A stretch of 64,000 nucleotides of DNA from Micractinium sp. NFX-FRZ (taxonomy: Eukaryota > Chlorophyta > Trebouxiophyceae > Chlorellales > Chlorellaceae), in assembly GCA_029339195.1 (NCBI GenBank), contig JAPTJF010000279.1:19641-83640 (forward strand), read 5' to 3'. A program made the translations under genes and the position numbers. Under the pieces are notes generated by a model that did not search any database, was not told where the DNA came from, and was given only the letters and a program-made list of their open reading frames with translations. This document shows positions 52,426 through 63,122 of this stretch, in pieces. How positions within the stretch are numbered: the stretch's first letter is position 1; every line of letters starts with the position of its first letter.

Positions 52426-55400
52426 TCAGCTCGCACCCAGGCCCGCAAACAAGTGGCCAGGGAGGTCTCCGGGCTGCAGGAGTGCCGTTCCACCAACGAT
52501 GATGCGCGGCGGTGCACGGGGCGGCGGATGGCTGCCGCTGCCTCCGGCGCTGCCTGCGCTGCTCACTTGTGCTGCCCGCTCGTCAACTGCCTGCATCACC
52601 TCGTGCAGCTCTGCAGGCAGGGCGGGAGGTGGGGCAGAAGCTTTGCAGGTGAAGTGCAGCGGCAGGCACAGCATGGGCCAGACAGGGCCGGCCAGGCACC
52701 CGCCAGGCTCGCGCCTGCACACACATGCACCTTCCCACTCATGCCCCTTTGCAGCACCCCCAGTACTGACAAGACGCCTGCTGCGCACCACAATATGCCG
52801 GCTGTATTTCCACAGCAGGCACCCATGCCCTGCCCACACAGCTGCCCTCTTGTGCACGGCCCCAACGCCGCACCTGCCGGGCTGATGCCCCCCAGCACAA
52901 CTAAGACGCCTGTGGCACACCATCCCATGTCGGCTGGCTTGCCACAGCAAGCAAGTACTACCTGCCCACGTGTGCATGCCTGCCAGTACGCACCTGCCGG
53001 GCTGACGCCCCCCAGCACAAACAGGATGACTGTGGAGCAATCCGAGGGCTTGGGCCCCGCCTGCAGGCCAAACCGCCCCAGCCCGCTCCTCAGCAGGCCG
53101 GACAGCGAGGTGGCACCGGCTTGAAGGTCGGGGAGGGGCTGGTCATGCAGAATCAGCTCTGCAACAACAGGCAGGAGGGGGGACACCCAGGAGGTACACA
53201 TGAGGAGGAGCGTGGTGTGGCAGCCCTGCTGCCTGGACTTCCCCACAATACCATGCCCTGCTCATGACCACAGCCTGCCAGCCACCCAGCGCAGCTGCAC
53301 ATCCGCAAGCATGGTGCATGGTGCATGGTGCCAACATGGGTGCTGCAAGCGGCTCCCGAAGGCTGCAGGCAGCCCACGCCCCTGCCAGCTCACCCTCCCA
53401 GCCCAGCCAGTCCACTCACCCGCAATCTGGCGCAGCAGGGGCGTGCGCTGCGGCGCGCCGTCCTGCCCCACCGCTGCCAGCCGCCCCGTGTGCTTCAGCA
53501 GGCTGCCTCGGAGGGCGGCCGCCTGCCGGCAGCGAGCCAGCAGCGCTTCAACCGCATCACCAGCCTCCAGCCGGAGCGCTTGCAGCTCTTGCGCAGCTTC
53601 GGCAGCTGCTGTGGCCTCTGCTGCTGTTTCTTTCACCCCGGCGCTGGTGCCGGCAGCAGCTGCTGCTGCTGCTGCCTTGGCTGCGGTCACCCGGCGGGCC
53701 AGCTGCTCAAGTGCCCAGGCCGGGGTAGCGCATCCGCTGGCCGCCCCTCCTGCCGCCTCTGCGCCATTGGCGCCACTGCCGCTGCTGCTGCTGCCGCTGC
53801 TGCCGCTGCTTGTGCTGCCAGCACTGCTGCCCGCCATGATCGCCTCGACCAGCGCCGCCGCCAGCTGCTGCTCCTGGGGGGGCGGGAAGGCGTGCCCGCT
53901 GTCGGCGCCCGCCATCCTGCAGGTAGGTAACAGGAAGGGGGAGGAGAGGCCATGAGTGCCGGCAAGCATGGGCCAAGCCGGCTACCAGGCTGCCAGGCTA
54001 CCTCCCAAGCAAGGCGGCCGGGCCCAGGGAGAGTGGTGTAGCCAGTGCCCAGCCAGCGGGCACAAGGAGAATCGGTGTAGCACAGTGGCAGCCAGAATCC
54101 CGCTAGTCACACAAGGCAACTGGCAAGCCACACCAGCGGCGCCTCACCAGGCAGGGTGGAAGCTGGGGAGCAGGCAGTAGGCTGCCAGCACCAGCAGCGC
54201 CACATCCGCCAGCTGCAGCGGACTGCCAGGCTGGCCTGCCAGCCGGCAGAGCTCCGCCAACTGGGCAGCCGCTGCGCCGCTGGACTCGGTGCAGGCAAAC
54301 AGCAGCTGCTGCTCCTCCCGCTGCAGCGCTTCCCAGCGCTCTGCAGGGGAGGTGGGCGGGCACGCGGGGTCAAGGCGGGGGCCGTGCAGTGGATGGAGAG
54401 GGGAGGTTGCAGGGCAAAGGGCAGGTGAGGAAGATGGGCGGACTGTGCTTGAGAGCGGGAGCAAAAGGACTATCGTACATCACCCTGCAGGCCACGGATG
54501 CATGCACCCCTGGCAGGTAACGCCGATTCCGACACATGCTCCACACACAGCAATGCAACATCACTGGCCCGCTGCAGGCGCACGCTTGCCTGCACACGCG
54601 CCCTCCATGGCTGCCGCCGCCGCTTCTGCAAGCTGCAGCAGGGAAGCGTGCCGGTAGGCTGCAGCGGGCGACTGCCGGCGCACCGCATCTGCTAGCACCC
54701 GCAGCTCCTCGGCACACACGCTGCCTGGCTTGAAGCGCTGCTGCAGCGGGGGCACGTTCTCCTGCAAAGAAGCGGGCAAAGAAGAGAAGGAAAGCCAGGG
54801 ATTGGCGGTGGAAAGGGCACTAGCAGCCACCCATGGGCATGCGGTGCAGCAGCAGCCAAGCAGCTGCACACAGTCGCTATTCGAGCAAGCTAGGAAGCAG
54901 CTGGCATGAAGCAGTCCGACCGCCGCCCACCTTCCTGGCTGCCTCTCTGAGCCACTTGCGGATGAAGAGCGGGCCGTCCCGCCCCTTGCGGGTCAGCAGG
55001 AACTCCAGCCAGCGCTCTGCCTGTGGGCGGGGACAGCCAGCGGGAATGAGGTGGAATGTTGGAAGCGGCGCTGTTGGGCTGGGACATGGGTGGTTGAGCT
55101 GTGAGTGGTGAGGTGGGCGGGGGCAGCATTCTTAGCATTTCAAGGGGAGCAGATGTGCATTGTGGGAGAAGAAGGGCAACCACGCAGGGCAGCAGGGCAG
55201 GAGCGCAGGCAGCAGAGCGCAGGCGGACGCTGTCAAGCCAGTGGCAGCGGGTGTGGTGCCCAGATCCCACCCACCTGCGCATCGCCGCCATGCCGCAGGC
55301 TGCCGGGCAGCAGGCTCAGAGGGCCTCGCCCGGACGTGCCCGCTGCTATGCTGCTGCTGCTGTTGCTGCCATCCTCGCCTGCTGCGGGTGCCCCTCCATC

Positions 55401-56662
55401 TGGCCCTGATGCCGCCGCTGATGCTCGCGCTGGCAGCGCGTCCAAGCTCGGCATAGCCAGCCCAGCAAGCATCGCACCGCCGGCGCTGCCTGCCTCGTAG
55501 CCGTCGCTGCCAGCTTCCGGACCGCCCCCTGAGCTGGCGCCAAGCGCCAGCAAGCTGGCGCCAGCTGGCGCCAGCAGGGTGTACATGCGTGGCACCAGCA
55601 GGTCTGCATGCAGTGCCGGGCTGACTGGGTCTGCCAGCCTGTCGATGACCACCAGGGCCGCTGGCGGGGCGCCCTCTGCCTGGGCTGGCACAAAACCCAT
55701 GCTGCGGCACACCTGCCTGCTGCAGGGGCCCAGCGAAAACGCCTCGGGGCGGAAGCCCAGCGTGGCAGCAGCATCAACCAGAGCGTGCGCCAGCAGGGCG
55801 AGCCCGCCCGAGTGCGCGTCGCCGCTGTGCTGCGCATGCTGTGCTGCCCTGGCGCTGCCAGCTGGCGGCTGTTCGTCGTCGTCTGAATCTCCTGCTGCAC
55901 CAGGGCCTGCGGTGGTGCTGTAGCCTGCAGGCGAGTGGCCCACGCGCGGCAGTGCCGCCGCCGCCGCTGCAGATGGTAGCACGAACGCTGCGCCGGCCAC
56001 GGGGCACAGCGGCAGCGGGCAGCGCAGGATGGCCAGGCTGCACGGCCCGCCGCCTGCTGCCAGGCGGCCTTCATTCAACCCCTGCTGCCAGGCCGCACTG
56101 AGCGCAGCATAGCAGTGTGGGCCGTAAGCAGCAGGCAGCTCATCGTGGTGTGCTGCCTCGCTCACACAGGCGAGCACTGAGAACTGGGCAGCAGCGACTG
56201 CCAGCTGGCAGGCCGCCAGCACCGCTGCCTCTGCGTCGCCCAGCAGCGTCGTCACCAGCAGCGCCACGCGGCGCACAGGGGCGGCAGAGCCGGACAGCAG
56301 TGCGGCAGTGGCCAGGTCGGCAGCAGTGGCAGCAGCCAGGTCGAAGACGGCGGCAGCACCCAGCTCTGCACAGGGCCAGGCGGCGGGCGGGGACAAAGCG
56401 AGGCACACATTTCTGCGCTGTTGAGAACACAGTCATCGTTAACACACAGTTACCAGCATCACCTGCTGAAATGAAGAACAGCCAATGCTTCCTGAAAGCA
56501 GCAAATGATAATTGTCAAGGGCGCACCTTGGAGCGCCGCCAGGCCGCCGCCTGCCGCCACCGCCTCCGCAGCGCCGGCGTCCAAGTAAACCAGCGCCCCC
56601 GAGAGCTCCGGTGCTGCTGCCTGCTTCAGGGATCGCAGCACCGCATCGGCCACAGACGCCAT
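52426..56662 (-). CDS. SCFD2: Sec1/Munc18-family protein, SCFD2-like
   Basis: SM proteins guide SNARE-mediated membrane fusion; SCFD2-type members are divergent and poorly studied. Eight exons on the minus strand: 56662-56527, 56365-55275, 55020-54931, 54761-54590, 54340-54148, 53916-53420, 53158-52994, 52610-52426; 842 aa. SM-like text: GALVYLDAGAAEAV near the start, FVLPSAAAAAALPRVG, the family-typical AALVVIDRLADPVSPALHAD, and near the end STVILFVLGGVSPAELHEVM and PPRIIVGGTALLQPGDLPGH. Long Ala/Gly/Ser-rich inserts occupy exons 2 and 6. Intron 4 uses a GC donor (GCAAGC at 54589). Intron 7 carries two more copies of the exon 7 end in a 120-bp tandem array. Head-to-head with the NTP phosphatase gene, 290 bp between ATG codons. 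Confidence 0.82.
52745..52990 (-). repeat. 120-bp tandem array of exon 7 end plus donor in intron 7 of the SCFD2-like gene
   Basis: The true junction (forward CACCTGCCGGGCTGACGCCC at 52991) is repeated as CACCTGCCGGGCTGATGCCC at 52871 and in decayed form (GCAGCACCCCCAGTACTGAC) at 52751, exactly 120 bp apart. The minus-strand peptide VLVVLGGISPAG of copy 2 matches the real VILFVLGGVSPAG. Confidence 0.92.
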
Positions 56663-56952
56663 GGCACGCCAGGCGCCAGAAACTTGGGGCGATCACTTTC
56701 CGCGCAGTATTCGCTGGCGCCTCGCTCGGGCGTCTGTTATGAGCTTCAGCAATTGATCGAGACACTACCGGGGCGAAACGAGAGTCACAATGCCAACATC
56801 TTGTACAAGCCCAAGGCTAGCTCTGGCCAGCTCAGCTGCCAATTTCTTTTCTGTGGCGCACGTCAAGCACAGCACTGCTTGATCGTAGCAACGTACAAGT
56901 ATTACTGTCGAACACGGTCACGGCTGCACACCTCGTCCAGCCAGCTTTCGAC
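56663..56952. promoter_or_regulatory. 290-bp bidirectional promoter region, SCFD2-like and NTP phosphatase genes
   Basis: Short spacer between opposite ATG codons containing both 5' UTRs. No recognisable core element. Inferred from position. Confidence 0.45.
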
Positions 56953-58217
56953 ATGGTGAGCGCCTGCTGGCGTCTCTCCTGGCCGAGCGGTTGCTTGACA
57001 TAGCTTACAAACGCTCCAAAGGCTAGCTGCGGCTGGTTGTCACGCGCAGCTGCCTCCACCTGTCCCGTCGCTGCCCCTGCCGCCACCCACCCACCCGCCG
57101 CCGCCCCGCCCTTTGCAGACAGTGCCGCTCGTGCTCCAGCACAGTCGCCCTCTGTCCGTGGTGGTGGCCAGCCGCAATACCGTAAAGATCAACGCCGTGG
57201 CGGCAGCCCTGCAGCAGGCTTTCCCAGGCGCCAAGCACTCCATCACAGGTGCGCTGCAACGCAAGCGTGTGCGGGTGCCAGGTGCCGGGTGCACCCATGA
57301 TTGGTACTGCAGGCTCAAGCGTGCTGCCTTTTTCACTGATCTCCGTTATCCCATTCAAGGCTGCAGGTGCTGACTCGGAATCAAACGTTCCAGACCAGCC
57401 CTTTGGAGATGAGGAGACGCTCAGGGGCGCATACAACCGGCTGGCAAGCTTGAGTGCGCAGCCGGAGCTCAGAGGCAGCCTGCTGGCGGCAATTGAGGGC
57501 GGCATCGGCTGGGCGACTCCGGCTCCTCGGCTGTCCGCACCCTGGGCAGCGCAGCAGAAGCAGGAGCAGGCCCAGCAGCAGGCTCAGCAGGCCGAGCAAG
57601 CACAGCAGGCGCGGCAGCACCAAGCACAACAGCAGCAGCGCCAACTTGAGTGCTTTGCCTGGGTGGTGGTGCAGGCGCCAGGGGGGCGAAGCAGCCACGC
57701 CAGGAGCGCCAGCTTCCTGCTGCCAGCCGCCGTCAGCGAGCTCATTCTGACCCAGGGGCTGGAGCTGGGGGCGGCGGACGATGCAGTGTGGGGCAGGTGA
57801 TCGTTGCTGCTCCGAACTGCACTCGGCTGACGCAGCCGTCTTGCTTTGCCGCTGGTGCTGCTCTTGCTGGCGTCCAGGCACCCAACCACCGCTGCTTGCG
57901 GGCAGTATCTGCCAGCTTGCTTGCGGACAGCATCTGCAGGCTAGGGGTGCATGGCCCACTTCCCAGCCCTGCTCCCCCCACGTTTGTCCCACTCTTGTAG
58001 GGTCAAGTCGGGCCAGGGCAGCGGCACGATCGGCAAGCTGACGGGCGGGCGGATAACGCGGCAGCTGTATTACGAGCATGCCGTCTCCATGGCCCTAGTG
58101 CCGCTGCTCAACCTCTCCCTCTATCCAGACTATGCACCGGCAGCAGAGGCAGCAGCAGCGGCTCAGGATGCGCCGGCAGCAGAGCAGGCAGCAGCAGAAG
58201 CAGCGGCAGAGCAGTAG
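56953..58217 (+). CDS. Non-canonical purine NTP phosphatase (YjjX/DUF84-type inosine/xanthosine triphosphatase)
   Basis: Removes deaminated purine nucleotides such as ITP/XTP from the pool. Exons: 56953-56955 (only the ATG), 57119-57248, 57367-57796, 58001-58217; 259 aa. The first coding exon is one codon: ATG directly followed by the GTGAGC donor; exon 2 then reads TVPLVLQHSRPLSVVVASRN. Family motifs: ASRNTVKINAV, DQPFGDEETLRGAYNR, AAIEGGIGW, GTIGKLTGGRITRQLYYEHA and ALVPLLNLSLY. A Gln-rich insert (about 35 residues) interrupts the domain after EGGIGW, and the C-terminus is Ala/Gln/Glu-rich. No upstream in-frame ATG gives a better start. It is convergent with the tail-anchored protein gene, 132 bp apart. 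Confidence 0.85.
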
Positions 58218-58349
58218 GCAGGAGGAAGCAGCGGCAGCCTGGCTTGTGCAGCGCGCTGGGCGCCCATGCTGTGGTCATGCACGCTGTGGTCCCGCTTTGC
58301 CCCTACTATCTGATCACCCTGTGTGGTTACCTCTGTGTGCAACATGGCA

Positions 58350-60088
58350 TCAGCGGGTGAAGAACAGCACCAAGGAGAAGGCCAGGATGACCAGGCCCCT
58401 GCGCCTGTGCAACGGGATACGCTGCTCTGCATGGCACTGCTGCTCGGAAAGGTCAGCAGGCGCTGCTGCCGCCGCTGCTGCCGCTACCGCTGTAGTAACA
58501 GAAGGGCGCACTTCTTCAAGTGCAGCAGTTCTTTCTTCAGCGGGGCCCAGTTGCTGCCGTGCGGAGGCCAGTGCCGCCTCTGCTGCCTCTGCTCGTGCCC
58601 GCCACAGCTCCAGCTCAGCAGCTGCTGCCAGCTGGGATGCGCTATGCTGCTGCGCCACCTGGGCTGCCTGCGCCAGCTGCTCCGCTGCGGCCGCCTCTGC
58701 TGCCCGGGCTGCCTCAAGCGATGCCTGCATGTTTGGGTGTGCAGGCAAGCAGGCTGGTTTGCTGGCCGTCATGGGAGATGCTGGCCAGATGTGGAGCGCA
58801 GCCCGACAGCCGTCGGGACCGATCAGTGCAGGGCAGGATCACAACATGCTGCATGTCACTCAATGTCCCAAGGCCGGCATCCCACCTACACACCTGCAAT
58901 GCTTCGAGCTGCGCCCGCAGACTCTGCGCCTGCGCTTCTGCCGCTTGTGTGCATGCTTCCGGCAGCTCAGCATGCCCGCCAGCCCGCTGCCGGTGCTGAC
59001 GATGTTGGGAATGGGAGCGGGACTGGTGGTGGTGCTGCCTGTGGCTGTGCCCAGCGCCGCTGCCGTCTTCCGCCCCGCTGTCACTAGCACCAGCGCACGT
59101 TGAGCGGCATGCTGGGGGCTCCAGCTCATCTGCCCAGCGCCAGTCTGCCAGCTTCAGCCGCATGCCCGCCTCGGCCGCCCCTCGGGGGCGCAGGTCAAAC
59201 AGCAAGGCCAGCGGCGCCGGGTCTGGCGGGAAGGGAGGGTGGCAGGCGGCAGCAGGGCAAGATGGTGAGGCAGCAGGTGGGGTGGCGCACAGCGGCTGTG
59301 AGAGACTGGGCAGCACGGGGCCTCACTCAGCAAGCAATGCTATCCACGTTGGTTCCATGCAGCCCTCATGCATGCCCCCTCCCCGCCCCACCCGCTCACC
59401 GTCTGCCGCTCTGCTGCGCCGCCGCTGGTTCCACTTCAAGCCCCTTCTTGCCGCCTCTGCCAAGACTCCATGAGGAATGTGAGTCCCTTCTGGCAGGCTG
59501 CTTACAGCGCTGCTGATGCAGGCCAGCAGGCAGTGCGCTGCCCGGCATTCGCGCGCCGTGGGCGCCAGCTGGCCAGCCGCCAGAGCCTGCAGCAGCTCCG
59601 CTGCGCTGCTGGCCAGCTGGCGCCGCTGTTCTGGTGCAGCTAGCCCTGCGCCTGTGTCGATGCCAAGCGCTGCTGATAAAGCCAAAATGCTGCTGCTGGG
59701 CGGAGCGGCTGCTGCCAGCTGCAGCAGGAGCTCCCGCAGCTGCTGCACTTCCTCTTCACTCAGCTGCATGCTGCTCTCGTCAGGCCGCAAGATGCTGCCG
59801 CTCCGATGCCGCCGTGGCGACGGCTGCGGCGCGGCAGGTTCGGGCGTCAGCAGGGCGCCTGTCGGCGACCGTCCTGCGCAGGGCAGAGGCAGGCAGGCAC
59901 TTGGCAGGGTGAGCCCAGGCATGGCAGCATGCAGGCAGGCAAGCGGGTTGGGCGACCACACAAGCTACAGCAGCAGGCAGGTAAGGCAAGCTTGCCGTGG
60001 CCAGGAGCAGCCCACCTCGCTGGGTTGGGGGCCGCTTGGATAGCTGGGCCTCAAAATCAGCTCCTGCTGGCTCCAGAGCCACTGCCAT
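58350..60088 (-). CDS. Coiled-coil, probably tail-anchored membrane protein
   Basis: Not assigned to a family. Exons on the minus strand: 60088-60016, 59873-59400, 59222-58894, 58724-58350; 416 aa. The N-terminal half has an acidic helix SMQLSEEEVQQLRELLLQLA and an Ala/Leu-rich helical domain. A piece PAPLALLFDLRPRGAAEAGM with the Trp-rich LADWRWADELE follows, then a His/Ser/Arg-rich linker. Next is a long Ala/Glu/Gln coiled coil (TQAAEAQAQSLRAQLEALQ, ASLEAARAAEAAAAEQLAQA). The protein ends RRRGLVILAFSLVLFFTR, a single hydrophobic segment at the very C-terminus with basic flanks. This is typical of tail-anchored ER or organelle proteins. A role in tethering or trafficking is inference. Confidence 0.7.
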
Positions 60089-60981
60089 GAGTGCCAGTGT
60101 TCAAAGTGACCAGGGAGGGGAGCGACGGAGTCTGCCGACGGCGGCAAGGGCCACAGGTCTACAGCAGGAGCAGACCAAGCTTGGCGCGAGCTGCAAGACT
60201 CCTGGGGCACTGCCCAAGCTCTGCTACTTGATGCAAAGACCTCCAACGGCGCTCTGAAAGGCGGCAGCCTTGGGTTCGGGTATCACAGCAGGCAGGCGGA
60301 GCGAGGGAATGCAGAAGTCGTTTAGGGATATCTTTCTCAATTTCCTGAAGCCGTTTTGCGTGCGCAGCGTCATGCAAGGCCCGGAGCGCTCGGCGAGATG
60401 GCGGCAGCCTTTCTTAAGGCTCGAAATGCAGGCAAGTGCAGGGTTTTCTGCCCTGGCATGTCAATTTCGTCCGAATTGCGGCAGGTATTTATAAGGGTGC
60501 GCAGGCCAGGGCTTGCAGAGCCCACTTTCGGCTCAGGGCGGGCGCAACCGGAGTCGTGGTTGCCGCCTCCCGTGCTGTCGATGACCCAGGCAAGCGCAGC
60601 ATGTGACACGGGTGCCAGCGCGGACCCCTGGAGCGCATGCAAAGGCGCGCCCAGCTGCCCTATCGCCAGCGCCGCTCGGCGCCTGCGCTGCCAGCGCCGG
60701 CGCTGCACTTCACGTTCCCTCACGTTCCTTCTTCCCGTACACTGGTATGCCTGCAGGGCGGGTGACGTTGAGATCTCGTAGCCAACTGCATTGAAGCTCT
60801 GGCATTGTATTTATTTTCATTTACAATGCAACACAGTGCTGCTGAATTCCAGGGGCACGTAGCAGCAAGGGGAGAGATGACCACACCCTCTGCCCCGGCT
60901 GTCTCTGCTGCCACCGTCTGTATATAAAGCAATTTTGAGTTCCTCTCCTTTCTCGTTCTCCGTTCAATTCCAATCAGCCAC
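60089..60981. other. Intergenic region between coiled-coil gene start and Sen15-like gene stop
   Basis: About 890 bases. It contains a TATTTATAAG box at 60486-60495 and, around 60810-60840, an AT-rich stretch (TTGTATTTATTTTCATTTAC), both rare in this GC-rich window. Opposing frames at 60356-60781 show no motifs. 3' UTR and promoter sequence expected. Confidence 0.4.
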
Positions 60982-62269
60982 TCAGTCATCTAGCAGTTCC
61001 AGGTTGGCAGTGCCGGGGCCCTCCAGCGGCGCCTGTATATAGTTGTACAAGCAGCTGCACGGGCAGGAGGGAACGCAATGAAGGGGCGGCTAAGTGAGCG
61101 AGCAGGGGGAGTGAGCGAGGGTCGAGTGCGGCGAGGAGGGAGTGGAGGAGGGGCACCACCTTGTAAGCAACGTGCCCGCCAGGCTGCAGCACGCATGCAT
61201 GCATGAACAGGCCAGTCCCAGGGTGCTGGCCAGCCCAACATGTCGCCAGCAGCGCCTTGATGGATGGCGGCGCTGCGCCACACTGTGGCAAGTACACATA
61301 CGCATTGCAACACTCGCACGCTGGCAAACACACGTGCTCACGCAACACTCGCGCACTGCGCATGCGCTACGAACGCCGGCCATGCACCCACCTGCGCGTG
61401 ACGACCCCATTTGAGTCGACAAGCGCCAGCAGCAGCTGCTGCGCCTGCACGCCCCGCACGCTGAACAGCCGCTGCAGCAGCGCCGGTGTGAGCTGCTGGT
61501 AGGCGCTGCTGACGGGCACCAGGATCTGTGTCCGTGTCACCAGCGCTGCCTCCTCAGCTGCCGGCGCGTCTGCCGCCTCGGCTGCCGGCGAGGGCGCATC
61601 GCCTGGGCCAGCCGCTGCCGCCTGCTGCGCCTCTACGTCTGCAGCGGCTGCAGCGCCACCTTGCTGCTGTTGTTGTTGCTGCCGCTGCTGCTGCTCCTCG
61701 GGACCAACGTCTGTGCCTGCCGCCTGGCTGTCGCCATTCTGCTGCCCTGGTTGCTGCTTCTGCTTTTTGGACTGCTGCCGCTCCTGCTGCGGCGGCGGTA
61801 GCGGCTGGGCTGCCGCTTCCTGCTGCAGGGCTGCCTCCGAACCCTCCGGCAGAATCTGCAGCATAGAGTCCCAGCCGAACAAGGGATAAGGAAAAGCGCA
61901 GGGGGCATGCACAGGCTGGCGTCGCTGCAGGCAAGGCAGCACTGCCGCCGCCGCCGCCAAGTTGCCCCGCTCCTCACCTGCCCCGCTCCTCACCTGTGGC
62001 GGCGGGTCTTCATCTCCCTCCGGCGCGGCCACTGCCTGCTGCGCCGCCCGCTGCTCCCACTGCGCCAGGAAGTAGTAGAAGCGGCCGTGGCTGCTCCACC
62101 GCAGCTCCGCCTGCTTGCTCTCAATGTGCAGCACGGTGTAAACTGAGTAGAGGTCGGTGGGGTCCGCTAGCTCATATTCTGCGTCTCGAGGCGGAATGGC
62201 CTCCCGAAACACTGGGTAGGCGAGCACTGTGTCCAGCGCCCCGCGATTGGTGCGCCACTTGCGGTTCAT
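60982..62269 (-). CDS. SEN15: Probable tRNA-splicing endonuclease subunit Sen15-like protein
   Basis: Sen15 is a structural subunit of the tRNA intron endonuclease. Exons on the minus strand: 62269-61994, 61855-61392, 61183-61160 (24 bp), 61054-60982; 278 aa. The N-terminal part (ALDTVLAYPVFREA, LYSVYTVLHIESKQAELRW, FYYFLAQWEQ) and the later TQILVPVSSAYQQLTPALLQ, VQAQQLLLALVDSNGVVTR match the Sen15 order of strand-helix, V-P-V-S and LALVDS. They are separated by about 90 low-complexity Gln/Ala/Pro residues. The C-terminal exons are least certain: in the chosen frame the protein ends YNYIQAPLEGPG then ANLELLDD. Exon 3 can be skipped without changing phase. A 16-bp tandem copy of the exon 1 donor lies at 61965-61996. 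Confidence 0.5.
61965..61996 (-). repeat. 16-bp tandem duplication of a 5' splice site (Sen15-like exon 1)
   Basis: CCCCGCTCCTCACCTG occurs twice in a row. On the minus strand each unit is CAGGTGAGGAGCGGGG, so two identical donors lie 16 bases apart. Use of the downstream one would shift the frame. Confidence 0.9.
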
Positions 62270-62687
62270 AGTGACTGGGGTTGCAACCGATGACAGATGA
62301 ATATGCTCGATTGAGCGATACGGGCTTAGAGAATGCGTGGCGGTGCGTGCTGCGCCTGCTGGGGCGGCGGCGGCAGGTGGGCCAGTGGGCTTTTTCACCC
62401 GTGGTTTGTGTGCGTTGTGTGGTTGTCAGTAGACTCTTCGGTAGTGAGTTCTCGCAGATTGCGGTAATGGGCTCTGGAGGCATTGAAACAGTTCCATCTT
62501 GCAGAAAGGTCAAAATCAAATTCAGAGAACACGCAGCTGGAGGGCTGTTTGAACTGGGGTCTGTAGGTCGCCGCTTGCGTACGCAGTTGGCATATGGCTG
62601 GCAGCGGTGCCAGCGGTGGACGCTCGGCGCTCATTAGGTGTGCAACAGCGATTGGGATGCCTGGATTGAGGCCGGCAGCCCACTCCG
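62270..62687. promoter_or_regulatory. Divergent spacer between Sen15-like and SRCR-type genes
   Basis: About 420 bases between opposite starts. Contains GTTTGTGTGCGTTGTGTGGT-type text. No defined element recognised. Confidence 0.35.
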
Positions 62688-63122
62688 ATGCCTGCCCACC
62701 ACCCGCCATATCTGATACCCCCGAAGTACTGGTACGTAGGCACCATCCCGCGGCCCGTCGACAGCTTTGCTGGCGCCCTCAACGCCAACTACACCCTCGC
62801 CCTCGGCGGTGAGTCAATCGGAGCGCCTGTGCTTCTGGGTGGTGCAAACCACACCGCACCGACGCCCACGCTGTCCAAGACAGTAAGGCGGCAGGCAGGC
62901 AACATCACGCCTGCCTGCGGCCTCTGCACCTGCAAGCCGCGCCGGCAGTGCGCCCGCTGCACACCTCCCCTCCCTCCTCCCCCTCCCCCCGCCGGCCTGG
63001 AGCAGGCTGCAGTGGCGAGGAGGCAACGCTGGGCGAGTGCAGCCGCTATCCATTCAACAACAAGACTGGGATAAGCTCCAACTGCAACTACACTGCCGCG
63101 GTGGTGTGCTCCGCCAGCAAAG
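62688..63122 (+). CDS. SRCR-domain protein, 5' fragment (continues beyond the recognised exons)
   Basis: Scavenger-receptor cysteine-rich (SRCR) domains are extracellular binding modules, numerous in green algae. Two exons are supported: 62688-62808 and 63006-63122, joined in phase. Exon 1 reads PPKYWYVGTIPRPVDSFAGA then LNANYTLALG. Exon 2 gives GCSGEEATLGECSRYPFNN and NCNYTAAVVCSASK, the C-terminal half of an SRCR domain (C-x-G-x-E-x-x-L-x-x-C ... A-x-V-x-C). A GTGAGG donor follows at 63123, so more exons are expected, but beyond it only the minisatellite is seen before the window ends. The start is uncertain: ATG 62688 is the first after an in-frame stop, yet an upstream exon with the first half of the domain or a signal peptide is possible. 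Confidence 0.6.

Noticed and set aside
60356..60781. Opposing 117- and 141-aa frames in the 60.4-60.8 kb spacer
   Set aside because: No recognisable domain and both overlap a TATA-like and AT-rich region that looks regulatory or UTR.
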